This document shows positions 7,050 through 14,569 of a DNA stretch of 24,764 nt, piece after piece. A program made the translations under genes and the position numbers. Source of the stretch: a virus. Positions within the stretch are counted from its first letter, which is position 1, and the number at the start of each line of letters is the position of its first letter. The stretch lies in IMG/VR virus record IMGVR_UViG_3300036402_000229, positions 1 through 24,764 of that record; one strand, written 5' to 3'. Under the pieces are notes generated by a model. It made no database searches. It was not told the origin of the DNA and worked only from the letters and a program-made list of their open reading frames with translations.

Positions 7050-7143
7050 CGCACCGAGCCACGCCACTTCATCCCTGACTGGGCGCCCCGGGGCGTCGCG
7101 GTCTCCATACCCCGACCCCCGGATAACCGGAGGAGGAATCCCC
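7050..7143 (+). promoter_or_regulatory. Leader of the capsid gene: GC palindrome and strong ribosome binding site
   Basis: This 94-bp gap holds a perfect 12-bp palindrome CGCCCCGGGGCG (7084-7095) and a very strong Shine-Dalgarno GGAGGAGG (7129-7136) placed 7 bp before the capsid ATG, next to a small CCGG-ATAA-CCGG inverted repeat (around 7119-7130). It is the strongest ribosome binding site in the window, as expected for the most abundant virion protein. The palindrome may protect or pause the transcript. No promoter hexamers were recognised. Confidence 0.5.
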
Positions 7144-8478
7144 ATGCCCGACCAGACCATGCGCGACCAGCTCGCATCGATCCGCGAGTCGCTCACCACG
7201 ACCCGTGACCTGAAGGTCGAGAAGGTCAAGGAGCGCGACGCGGCCAAGCAGGCGTTCGCGAAGACCGACCTGACCGACGTCGAGAAGGTCACCGAGTCGG
7301 CGGAGTTCAAGGCGGCCGAGCAGGCCGTCGCGGCCGTCGGCGAGCTCGACGACAAGATCAACGACCTCACGGTCGCCGAGGCCAAGGTCATGGCCATGCT
7401 CGGCGAGCCCGCGGCGGCGCCCTCGAGGGACGGCAACGGCCCCGAGGACGCCATCGCGGCCAAGGCGGCCATGGGCCGCTGGAACCCCGACACCGTCCTC
7501 CAGGGCGACAAGTACAAGGCGTTCATCGAGTCCGGTCTCGCCAACAACTCCAAGGCGAAGTTCGGCGCCATCCAGCTCGGGCAGCTGGCCACCCGCGAGC
7601 AGGTCGCGGCGTTCATGTCGCCGCGAGCCGACGTCGGCTCCGACAACATGGTCGGCGCGACGGCAGCCGATCGGCGAGGGTTCGTGCTGCCGAACCTGAA
7701 GCCGCTCACGCTGCTGGACCTCGTGCCGGTCGGGACCACGGACTCGGACATCGTGCAGTACGTCCAGATCCTCACGATCCCGGAGGCCGCGGCCGAGACG
7801 GCGCCGGGCGCCCTGAAGCCCGAGGCGTCGTTCACGACCGAGGACAAGGACGCCCCGGTCCGCACGATCGCCGCGTGGCTGAAGGTGCGCAAGCAGGCGC
7901 TCCGCGACATCGGCACGCTGCGCGCGATCCTCGGGCAGCTGCTGCCCTACGACGTGCGCCGCCGGATCGAGTCGCAGATGCTCGCCGGCAACGGCGTCGG
8001 GCAGAACCTCGAGGGCATCTACAACATGGACGGCGTCCACCACGCGGACTTCGTGGCTGGCGACAACACGGCCGACTCGATCCTTCGGGCGATGACGCTG
8101 ATCATCCTCAGCGACGGCGACCCGAACTTCACGGCGCTGCACCCCCTCACCGGCCAGGACCTCATGCTCATGCGCGAGAACCAGTCCGCGCGGACGGGCC
8201 AGTACCTGTACGGGTCGCCCGCCGTGATCGCCGCCCCGTCGATCTGGGGCCTGGCGATCACCAAGAACCGCGTGGTCCCCGAGGCCGAGCCGCTCGTCGG
8301 CGACTCGATGGCCTCGACGCTGCTGTTCCGCGAGGGCGTCAACACCCTCGTCAGCGACAGCGACCAGGACGACTTCGTCCGCAACCGCGTGACGATCCTG
8401 GCCGAGGCCAGCGTCGCCTACCCGGTCTGGCGGCCGACGTCCTACGCCATCGGCGCCACCGACGAGAGCGCGTCCTGA
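7144..8478 (+). CDS. Major capsid protein (HK97 fold) with N-terminal delta-like coiled coil
   Basis: 444 residues. Residues 1 to about 90 are a charged helical coiled coil (LASIRESLTTTRDLKVEKVK and onward), the usual delta domain that acts as a built-in scaffold and is removed by the prohead protease encoded just upstream. The HK97-fold body follows: DRRGFVLPNLKPLTLLDLVPVG, EDKDAPVRTIAAWLKVRKQALRD (spine/E-loop region), LPYDVRRRIESQMLAGNG and the C-terminal FREGVNTLVSDSDQDDFVRN with AYPVWRPTSYAI. The cleavage site probably falls in the linker around residues 90-125. Start is fixed by GGAGGAGG seven bases upstream. The gene is followed directly by the glycosyltransferase cassette. Confidence 0.93.
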   Translation: MPDQTMRDQLASIRESLTTTRDLKVEKVKERDAAKQAFAKTDLTDVEKVTESAEFKAAEQAVAAVGELDDKINDLTVAEAKVMAMLGEPAAAPSRDGNGPEDAIAAKAAMGRWNPDTVLQGDKYKAFIESGLANNSKAKFGAIQLGQLATREQVAAFMSPRADVGSDNMVGATAADRRGFVLPNLKPLTLLDLVPVGTTDSDIVQYVQILTIPEAAAETAPGALKPEASFTTEDKDAPVRTIAAWLKVRKQALRDIGTLRAILGQLLPYDVRRRIESQMLAGNGVGQNLEGIYNMDGVHHADFVAGDNTADSILRAMTLIILSDGDPNFTALHPLTGQDLMLMRENQSARTGQYLYGSPAVIAAPSIWGLAITKNRVVPEAEPLVGDSMASTLLFREGVNTLVSDSDQDDFVRNRVTILAEASVAYPVWRPTSYAIGATDESAS

Positions 8479-8568
8479 CGCCACCAACCGGCCCTGCCGC
8501 CGCGCTCCGTTCAACCCGGGCTGAGTCCCGTGGTGCGGGGCGCGGCGGCCGCCGATTGGCCCCCACGC
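8479..8568 (+). promoter_or_regulatory. Short GC-rich gap after the capsid gene with palindromes
   Basis: The 90 bp between capsid stop and the first glycosyltransferase carry CGGGCTGAGTCCCG (an imperfect hairpin near 8517-8530) and a perfect 12-bp palindrome CGGCGGCCGCCG (8543-8554). They could form a stem that attenuates transcription or separates high capsid expression from the downstream cassette. There is no T-tract, so an intrinsic terminator is not convincing, and no promoter was recognised. Confidence 0.3.
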
Positions 8569-9228
8569 ATGGGCTTCACTTCGCGCTCCTCCGTCGCCGT
8601 GCTCATCCCGGTGCTCGCGCGTCCGCATCGCGTCGCGGCGCTACTCGAGTCGCTGGCCGCTGCGACCCGTAGCCCGTACCGGGCGCTGTTCATCTGCGAC
8701 CCGCACGACCACGCCGAGCAGCAGGCCGTGCGCGACGCCGGCGCCGAGGCGCTGATCGTCGCCGGCAACTACGCCCGCAAGATCAACCAGGGGGTCGCGG
8801 CGAGCACCGACCCGCTGATCTTCCTCGGCGCCGACGACCTGCACTTCCACCCCGGCTGGCTGGCCCACGCTCGCCAGCATCTCGCGCCCGGGATCGGCGT
8901 CGTCGGCACCAACGACCTCGGCAACCCGCGCGTCGTCTCCGGCCGGCACGCCACCCACTGCCTCGTCACCCGTGCCTACGCCTCGCTCGGCTGCATCGAC
9001 CAGCCAGGCCAGCTGCTGTGCGAGGCGTACGCCCACAACTTCGTCGACGACGAGCTCGTGGCCACCGCCCGGAGGCGCGAGGCCTGGGCGTTCGCCCGCC
9101 AAGCCGTCGTCGAGCACCAGCACCCGCACTGGGGCAAGGCCGACATGGACGCCACCTACGAGACCGGACTCGCCAGCTTCGAGGCCGACCGTGAGCTGCA
9201 CCGCACGAGGATCCCGCTGTGGACGTGA
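8569..9228 (+). CDS. Glycosyltransferase-like protein 1 (GT-A fold, GT2-like)
   Basis: 219 residues from ATG 8569; a GTG at 8530 would add 13 residues that look non-coding. The N-terminus SSVAVLIPVLARPHRVAALL is the first Rossmann strand and helix of GT2-type glycosyltransferases. The metal/nucleotide-sugar site is a DxD-like ADD at D89-D90 in FLGADDLHFHPGW. C-terminal residues include a histidine-rich stretch (VVEHQHPHWGK) and a short helix. There is no signal peptide or membrane segment, so it would act in the cytoplasm on a soluble acceptor. It overlaps the next gene by 10 bp. Donor and acceptor are unknown; a virion protein is suggested by context only. Confidence 0.8.
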   Translation: MGFTSRSSVAVLIPVLARPHRVAALLESLAAATRSPYRALFICDPHDHAEQQAVRDAGAEALIVAGNYARKINQGVAASTDPLIFLGADDLHFHPGWLAHARQHLAPGIGVVGTNDLGNPRVVSGRHATHCLVTRAYASLGCIDQPGQLLCEAYAHNFVDDELVATARRREAWAFARQAVVEHQHPHWGKADMDATYETGLASFEADRELHRTRIPLWT

Positions 9229-9815
9229 CCGTCGTCGTGGCCACGTTCGGCGGCGCCGAGTGGACCGAGCTCGCGCAGTCCCGCGCGATCCCGTCCGGTG
9301 CGCTGCAGGCGCCTGTCGTCTACGAGCACGGCGAGACCCTCGCCACGGCGCGCAACGCGGGCGCCGAGCGGGCCACCAGCGAGTGGCTGTGCTTCCTCGA
9401 CGCCGACGACGAGCTCGCCCCCGGCTACATGAGCGCCATGGCCGCGGCCGACGGCGACCTCCGCGCTCCGGCCGTGACGTACGTCCGCAACGGCCGACCG
9501 GGCACCCCGAAGGTGTGGCCAGCGATGCCGCTGACGGAGGGCAACTACCTCGTCATCGGGTCGCTCGTGCGCCGCGAGATGTTCCTCGCCGTCGGCGGCT
9601 TCCGCGAGTACAGCCTCTACGAGGACTGGGATCTCTGGCAGCGCTGCTGGCTCGCCGGCGCCGAGATCGTCCAGGTCCCCGACGCCGTCTACATCGCGCA
9701 CGTCCGGCCGCAGTCGCGCAACCGCGCACCCACCCACGCCGAGCAGACCGCGATGCACCACGAGATCCGGCGCGCGAACTTCCCGGAGCTCTACGAGGCG
9801 GAGGCCGCGGCGTGA
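9219..9815 (+). CDS. Glycosyltransferase 2 (GT2 family)
   Basis: 198 residues starting at GTG 9219 inside the end of the previous gene. It is a near-minimal GT2 domain: first strand VTVVVATFGG, the nucleotide-binding ETLATARNAGAERATSEW helix, and a canonical DxD in FLDADDELAPGY (D61-A62-D63-D64). The acceptor-side motif GGFREYSLYEDWDLWQRCW follows, whose E-D pair is typical of the catalytic base region in GT2 enzymes. No membrane segment is present. It ends in a GTGA overlap with the next gene. This is the most canonical glycosyltransferase of the cassette and gives the best support for an active sugar-transfer role. Confidence 0.9.
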   Translation: MDVTVVVATFGGAEWTELAQSRAIPSGALQAPVVYEHGETLATARNAGAERATSEWLCFLDADDELAPGYMSAMAAADGDLRAPAVTYVRNGRPGTPKVWPAMPLTEGNYLVIGSLVRREMFLAVGGFREYSLYEDWDLWQRCWLAGAEIVQVPDAVYIAHVRPQSRNRAPTHAEQTAMHHEIRRANFPELYEAEAAA

Positions 9816-10489
9816 GCACCTGTCTCGTCGTCGTCACCGATGGCCGCCGCGACTGCCTCGCGCAGACCATGCGCAGCGCCACCGAGGCGCTCGGCCTGGC
9901 CACCTTCGACGAGCGGATCATCGTCAACGACAGCATCGACCACGACTACGGACGCTGGCTCGAGCTGCAGTTCGGGGGCGGCTTCCGGATCCTGCACCCC
10001 GACGCGGGCAAGCGCGGGTTCGCCGGCGCCGTTCAGGCCGGCTGGGCGGCGATCCGGGCCATCCCCCGCGCCGAGCTCGTGTTCTGGCTGGAGGACGACT
10101 TCACCTTCAACGCGCCGCTCGACCTCACCGCGATCGCCCAGGTCCTCGACCAGCAGCAGCACCTCGCTCAGATCGTGCTCAAGCGCCAGCCGTGGAGCAC
10201 CGCGGAGATCGCCGCGGGCGGCATCGTCGAGATGCACCCCGACGACTACATCGAGCGCACCGACGGCGCCCGCGTGTGGACGGAGCATCGCCGGTTCTGG
10301 TCGACGAACCCGTCGATGTTCCGTGCCGACACGTGCTGGCGCGACTGGCCGGCTGGGCGACAGAGCGAGGGGATCTTCACCCACGAGCTGCTCGCCGACG
10401 CGGACACGCGCTTCGCGTTCTGGGGCGCCAAGCACGCCGAGCCGCTCGTCACCCACATCGGCGACATCAGGGCCGGCCATGGCTACTGA
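9812..10489 (+). CDS. Glycosyltransferase-like protein 3
   Basis: 225 residues from GTG 9812 (GTGA overlap). The fold is GT-A-like: STCLVVVTDGRRDCLAQT strand-helix, IIVNDSID second strand, RGFAGAVQAGWAAI helix, then FWLEDDFTFN with E94-D95-D96 where the DxD normally lies. Later segments SMFRADTCW and a C-terminal GAKHAEPLVTHIGDI fit an acceptor-binding half with a His near the end. The divergent EDD motif makes the exact family less certain than for its neighbours. It overlaps the methyltransferase gene by 11 bp in another frame. No membrane helix is seen; it is probably cytoplasmic and acts with the rest of the cassette. Confidence 0.72.
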   Translation: MSTCLVVVTDGRRDCLAQTMRSATEALGLATFDERIIVNDSIDHDYGRWLELQFGGGFRILHPDAGKRGFAGAVQAGWAAIRAIPRAELVFWLEDDFTFNAPLDLTAIAQVLDQQQHLAQIVLKRQPWSTAEIAAGGIVEMHPDDYIERTDGARVWTEHRRFWSTNPSMFRADTCWRDWPAGRQSEGIFTHELLADADTRFAFWGAKHAEPLVTHIGDIRAGHGY

Positions 10490-11114
10490 CACCTACGGTC
10501 ACGAGTTCTTCGACACCATCCGCCACGGCTGCCAGCGCTCCGCCGCGGCCGTCGCGCCCATCGTTTATCGAGTCGCACGGCCCAGCGCCGTCATTGACGT
10601 CGGCTGTGGCGAGGGATGGTGGGGCGAGGCGTTCGCGGCAGCCGGCGGCTGCCTCGTCCTCGGCGTCGACGGCGCGTACGCCAACCCCGTCATCCCCCAC
10701 GAGACCGTCGACCTCGAGCAGCGCATCCCCGAACTCGGCCGGTTCGACCTGGCCGTCTGTCTCGAGGTCGCCGAACACCTGCCGCCCGAGCGCGCGGCGA
10801 CCTTCGTCGAGGATCTCTGCGAGCTCGCGCCCATCGTGCTCTTCTCCGCCGCGATCCCTGGCCAGGGCGGCACCGGCCACCTCAACGAGCAGTGGCCCGC
10901 CTACTGGGTCGAGCTCTTCGCCCGCCACCACTACGCCTGCTCCGGCGCGCTGCGCTGGTCGATCTGGGACGACGACCGCGTCGAGAACTGGTACCGCCAG
11001 AACCTCATGGTCGCGGCCGCGGACCCCGCCGCTCTGCCCGAATGGTTCGACACGCCCCTGGCCCCCATGTGGCCGGTCGTGCACCCGGTGCTCTACGACG
11101 CGCGGCGGTCATGA
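10479..11114 (+). CDS. SAM-dependent methyltransferase (class I)
   Basis: 211 residues. Motif I is VIDVGCGEGWWGE (residues 38-50), the glycine-rich SAM loop. The acidic residue at the end of strand 2 is in LVLGVDGAYA, and the strand 4 motif is FDLAVCLEVAEHLPPE, typical of Methyltransf_11/23-type small-molecule or sugar methyltransferases. The segment GQGGTGHLNEQWPAYW is also seen in methyltransferases of polysaccharide clusters as I recall them. It lacks the NPPY or DPPY motif of adenine-N6 DNA methyltransferases, so DNA is an unlikely target. Sandwiched between glycosyltransferases and coupled to both, it probably O-methylates a sugar of the glycan they make. Confidence 0.85.
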   Translation: MATDTYGHEFFDTIRHGCQRSAAAVAPIVYRVARPSAVIDVGCGEGWWGEAFAAAGGCLVLGVDGAYANPVIPHETVDLEQRIPELGRFDLAVCLEVAEHLPPERAATFVEDLCELAPIVLFSAAIPGQGGTGHLNEQWPAYWVELFARHHYACSGALRWSIWDDDRVENWYRQNLMVAAADPAALPEWFDTPLAPMWPVVHPVLYDARRS

Positions 11115-11866
11115 GCACCATCGCGATCGCGATGGTCAAGGACGAGGCCGACATCATCGAGCACACCGTCACCCGGATGCTCGACCAGGTCGACGCCGTG
11201 ATCGTCTCCGACAACGGCTCGACCGACGGTACCCGCGAGATCCTCGAGCGCCTCGACGTCACCGTCCTCGACGACGCTGACCCCGCCTACTACCAGTCGG
11301 CGAAGATGACCGCGCTCGCCGCCATGGCGCGCGAACACGGCGCCGACTGGGTGATCCCGTTCGACGCCGACGAGGTCTGGTACTCCCCGTTCGGCCGGAT
11401 CGCCGACGTCCTCCCCTCCCTGCCCAGCGCTGCGGCCGCCGCCGCCGTCTACGACCATGTCGCGACCGGCGAGGACCCCACCGGCCTGGACCCGATCGAG
11501 ACGATGGGCTGGCGCCGGCGCGATCCCGTCCCGCTGCCGAAGGTCGCATGCCGGGCGGCTCTGCACGTCACGATCCGCCAGGGCAACCACGGCGCGAGCT
11601 ACCTCCCGGCCGAGCCGGTCGACGGGCAGCTGGTGGTCAGGCACTTCCCGTATCGGTCGGTCGAGCAGTTCGTCTCGAAGGTGCGCAACGGCGCCGCCGC
11701 CTACAAGGCCACCGACCTGCCCGAAGACCACGGCGCGCACTGGCGGCAGTACGGGCAACTGCTCGACGCGCACGGGCCCGCGGTGATCGAGGAGATCTTC
11801 CACACCTGGTTCTGGGCGGCCGAGCCCGCCGGCGACGACACGCTGATCTACGACCCCTGCCCGTGA
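11111..11866 (+). CDS. Glycosyltransferase 4 (GT2-like, Glyco_tranf_2_4 type)
   Basis: 251 residues from ATG 11111 in an ATGA overlap. The first strand is STIAIAMVKDEADIIEHTV, the characteristic opening of this glycosyltransferase group, followed by VIVSDNGSTDGTREILE (the nucleotide-binding SDNxSTDGT motif, about residues 33-47). The DxD is in VIPFDADEVWY (D85-A86-D87-E88). A C-terminal HFPYRSVEQFVSKVRNG segment is also typical of this group, where it precedes an Arg/Lys-rich helix. There is no membrane helix. The next gene starts in a GTGA overlap. Donor sugar cannot be told from sequence. Catalytic motifs are complete, so it should be active. Confidence 0.9.
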   Translation: MSTIAIAMVKDEADIIEHTVTRMLDQVDAVIVSDNGSTDGTREILERLDVTVLDDADPAYYQSAKMTALAAMAREHGADWVIPFDADEVWYSPFGRIADVLPSLPSAAAAAAVYDHVATGEDPTGLDPIETMGWRRRDPVPLPKVACRAALHVTIRQGNHGASYLPAEPVDGQLVVRHFPYRSVEQFVSKVRNGAAAYKATDLPEDHGAHWRQYGQLLDAHGPAVIEEIFHTWFWAAEPAGDDTLIYDPCP

Positions 11867-12552
11867 GCGTCGCCGTCGTCGTGCCGTGGCGCGGCGGGTG
11901 CCCGCACCGAGAACGCGCGCTGGAGTGGATCACGGCCCGATACCAGGCCGAGCATCCCGCATGGCATCTCGTGGTCGCCGACGGGCCGCGCGGCACCCCG
12001 TGGGTCAAGGCCGAGGCGGTCATGCCGGCGGCCCTCGCGACCAGCGTCGAGCTCCTCGTGATCGCCGACGCCGACGTCTGGTGCGACAGCATCGCCGACG
12101 CCGTCCGCGCGGTCCGCGCCGGCTGGGGCTGGGCGATCCCGCACCGGCAGGTTCACCGCCTCACCGAGCCCGCCACCACCCTGCTGCTCGGAGGCGCCGA
12201 CCCGCTCACGCTCGCCGTCACCGAACCGCTCTACCGCGGCACCCCTGGAGGCGGCCTCGTCGTTCTCCCCCGCTCCACGCTCGAGCGTGTTCCGCTAGAC
12301 CCGCGCTTCGCTGGCTGGGGCGGTGAGGATCAGGCCTGGGGCGCGGCGCTCACCACGCTCGCAGGGCCGGCTTGGCGTGGAGCACAACCCCTCATCCATC
12401 TTTGGCACCCGCCGCAGCCGCGCATGAGCCGAGAGCGCGGCAGCGACCGCAGCGAGCAGTTGCGTGACCGCTACCTCGCGGCCCGCAACAGGCGAAGCGC
12501 GATGCGCGCCCTCGTCAACGAGATCCCCGCCACGCCGCACGTCGGCGTCTAA
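11863..12552 (+). CDS. Glycosyltransferase 5 (GT2/GT7-C-like)
   Basis: 229 residues from GTG 11863. The first strand is VSVAVVVPWRGGCPHRERAL. DxD is D69-A70-D71 in VIADADVWCDS. The strongest family marker is FAGWGGEDQAWG (G151-W152-G153-G154-E155-D156), matching the GWGxED acceptor/catalytic motif of polypeptide GalNAc-transferase and beta-4-galactosyltransferase C-terminal (GT7-C) domains. After it comes HLWHPPQPRMS, a His-rich metal-binding stretch seen in the same group, then an Arg-rich tail. No membrane segment. It is the last enzyme of the cassette; the fibre-associated gene starts 17 bp later with its own ribosome binding site. Confidence 0.88.
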   Translation: MSVAVVVPWRGGCPHRERALEWITARYQAEHPAWHLVVADGPRGTPWVKAEAVMPAALATSVELLVIADADVWCDSIADAVRAVRAGWGWAIPHRQVHRLTEPATTLLLGGADPLTLAVTEPLYRGTPGGGLVVLPRSTLERVPLDPRFAGWGGEDQAWGAALTTLAGPAWRGAQPLIHLWHPPQPRMSRERGSDRSEQLRDRYLAARNRRSAMRALVNEIPATPHVGV

Positions 12553-12569
12553 ACCAGGAGCAAGACCTC

Positions 12570-12980
12570 GTGGCCACACGCCTCGTCTTGATGATCCAGC
12601 CCGAGGGCGAAGACCCTCGTCCGATGGAGCCAGGCGACTACCAGGATCTCGTGGTGGCCGCCATCGCCGCGCTTGCGGCCGAGCTGCCCGCCTCGCCCGA
12701 AACCGGCCTCGCCAAGGACAGTGTCCTCCAGGCCGTACGCGATCGGCTCCCGGCCGCTCTCGCAGGCGGCCGCCTCAAGGCCGAGGTCGTCAACCCAGCC
12801 GGCGTGCCGGTCTCCGTGGAAAGCAGCAGCGTCGACTACACGCAGACGCTCGTCAGCTCGGGCGCCGCGGCCGGGCTGCCCGCGACCCGCACCTACACCT
12901 CCGGGCCGGAGGCGGGCAAGACGACGACCTGGACCTACGACCCGAGCACGGGCGGCGTGCTGGCGAAGGTGACAGCGTGA
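12570..12980 (+). CDS. Small fibre-associated structural protein, unrecognised
   Basis: 136 residues from GTG 12570, preceded by AGGAG (12556-12560) at a 9-bp spacing. The N-terminal half is acidic and helical. The middle LPAALAGGRLKAEVVNPAGV resembles a short linker motif frequent in phage virion proteins, and the C-terminus (TRTYTSGPEAGKTTTWTYDP) is beta-rich, Thr/Ser-rich and ends in a small domain typical of fibre-adjacent proteins. A stop-start GTGA overlap couples it to the SGNH fibre, so it may be an adaptor or chaperone for that fibre. The Ser/Thr-rich C-terminal half is also a plausible O-glycosylation acceptor. No homologue is recognised with certainty. Confidence 0.7.
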   Translation: MATRLVLMIQPEGEDPRPMEPGDYQDLVVAAIAALAAELPASPETGLAKDSVLQAVRDRLPAALAGGRLKAEVVNPAGVPVSVESSSVDYTQTLVSSGAAAGLPATRTYTSGPEAGKTTTWTYDPSTGGVLAKVTA

Positions 12981-14569
12981 TCGACGACGTCGACATCCTG
13001 GCCCAAGCGGGTGTTCGGGCTCGTCGTGATCTGAAGGCGATGCGCGCCTCCGTGATCGACGGGTACGGCTCCTCGCTGCTGCAGTCCTCGGACTCCGGCA
13101 CCGTGTATGTGCCGCGGCTGAGCGAGCGGTTCATGAGCCGCCTGGCGGCCGCGTTGGGTAACGCGCAAGAGCGCAACTTCGGGGTCGGGTCGACGGAGTT
13201 GATCCACGACGGTGCGACGCAGGGTTGGCCGCTGGCGTGGAAGCACACCGTCACGAATCTCCCGGGTTCCTCGACCGGGTACGCCCTGAAGAACGCCGGC
13301 CTGTTCCGGCAGCTGTGCCTGCTCAAGCACGCGTTCAACGACTGGCAGAAGAAGGGCAGTGACACGGCGATGGCCGGCACCTGGCGGGAGGGTGTGCGGG
13401 CGTGGATCGAGATGATGCGCGCGCAGTACGCGTTCCAGGCCAGCGACGCGATTTTCTCTGGTGGGCTGTCGGGCTGGACGGCGCAGGGCGTCAACGCCAG
13501 CTATGGCGGCTACTTCTACTCCCGCGGCACGGCGGGGTCGGTGGTCGCGACGCTCGGGTCTACGAATCCGGGGGGCCGGTTCACGTTCTACGCCCTCGTG
13601 AAGTCCGATGAGCGGTGGAGGGGCCGCGCGAAGATCGGCGCCGGCGCGTACGTCTCCACGCTCGACGCGACCGTGCTGGGTGTCGCGGGGTGGCTGACCG
13701 CCGTGTGCATCCCCGTCGACATCCCGGCTGGCGCCACGACCGTCACGCTGGACATCGACAACGTCACGGGCGGCATCCGGTTCCTCGGCGCCACCCTCAA
13801 CGCGACGGGCCACGGCCTCGAGCCGCTCGTGGTCATGATCGGGTCTCCGGCGACACCGTCGATGCCGTGGAATGGCGACGCGACTGGCTGGACGACGGCG
13901 CACAAGAACACCGCGAATCAGACGATGAGCGACCTGGCCGCCAGCTACGACGCCCGGGTGCGGTTCGTGTCGCTCGACTCGCTGGAGTCCGGCGGCGTCG
14001 GACGCCCCGAGCTCTTCGCCGATGACGTCCACTACGACTCGACGGGCAACGGCGAGATCGAGGAGCTGCTGCTCGCCGAGATCGCGCGGGCCGGCATCCC
14101 GCAGAACATCGGGTCGCCGTCGCGGATCTCGGCGGCGTCGAACACGTGGCCGGAGTGGAGCGAGCCGCGCGGCAAGGTCGCGATCGACTCCGCCGGCGGG
14201 GTGGCGTACTTCGCGAACGGCATCGACTACACCACGAAGGTGGCGTTGTGGGTGCCGGTCGGCGCGCCCGTCCCGGTCACGAAGACCGCGGATTACACGT
14301 TGGTGTTGCAGGATCAGGGCGGCCTGATCGAGATGAACTCCGCGTCCGCGCATGTGGTCACGGTGCCGCCGAACAGCTCGGTGGCGTTCCCGATCGGGAC
14401 GAGCATCGATCTCGTGCGCTACGGCGCGGGGACGCTCACGGTGACGCCGGGCGCCGGAGTGACGATCGACTCGCCGGCGGGGGTGCTGACGGTCGGCCCG
14501 CAGTATGGGCGCGCGCGGCTGTACAAGCGCGCGACGAACGAGTGGGTCCTGACCGGGAACCTGGCGTGA
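12977..14569 (+). CDS. Tail fibre / receptor-binding protein with SGNH hydrolase domain
   Basis: 530 residues from GTG 12977. An SGNH/GDSL-type hydrolase is indicated by the block I equivalent GYGSSLLQSSDS (probable nucleophile S33) and the C-terminal DxxH motif D349-D-V-H352 in FADDVHYDSTGNGEIEELL. Between them, about residues 150-280, is a beta-sandwich insert (GWTAQGVNASYGGYFYS, TTVTLDIDNVTGG) that looks carbohydrate-binding. Residues about 435-530 form a Thr/Val-rich beta module (DYTLVLQDQGGLIEMN, FPIGTSIDLVRYGAGTLTV) common at phage fibre C-termini. The likely role is to bind and de-esterify host surface glycans. Its place between head genes and tail genes is unusual; fibres normally follow the baseplate. 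Confidence 0.8.
   Translation: MIDDVDILAQAGVRARRDLKAMRASVIDGYGSSLLQSSDSGTVYVPRLSERFMSRLAAALGNAQERNFGVGSTELIHDGATQGWPLAWKHTVTNLPGSSTGYALKNAGLFRQLCLLKHAFNDWQKKGSDTAMAGTWREGVRAWIEMMRAQYAFQASDAIFSGGLSGWTAQGVNASYGGYFYSRGTAGSVVATLGSTNPGGRFTFYALVKSDERWRGRAKIGAGAYVSTLDATVLGVAGWLTAVCIPVDIPAGATTVTLDIDNVTGGIRFLGATLNATGHGLEPLVVMIGSPATPSMPWNGDATGWTTAHKNTANQTMSDLAASYDARVRFVSLDSLESGGVGRPELFADDVHYDSTGNGEIEELLLAEIARAGIPQNIGSPSRISAASNTWPEWSEPRGKVAIDSAGGVAYFANGIDYTTKVALWVPVGAPVPVTKTADYTLVLQDQGGLIEMNSASAHVVTVPPNSSVAFPIGTSIDLVRYGAGTLTVTPGAGVTIDSPAGVLTVGPQYGRARLYKRATNEWVLTGNLA

Noticed and set aside
5961-7916. 651-codon minus-strand frame opposite protease and capsid
   Set aside because: Same shadow effect; it spans two well-supported genes and a gap, with no recognisable domain.
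8543-8554. Palindrome CGGCGGCCGCCG as a recombination or attachment site
   Set aside because: Such palindromes are expected by chance in DNA this GC-rich; no second copy at the other end of the glycosyltransferase cassette was found.
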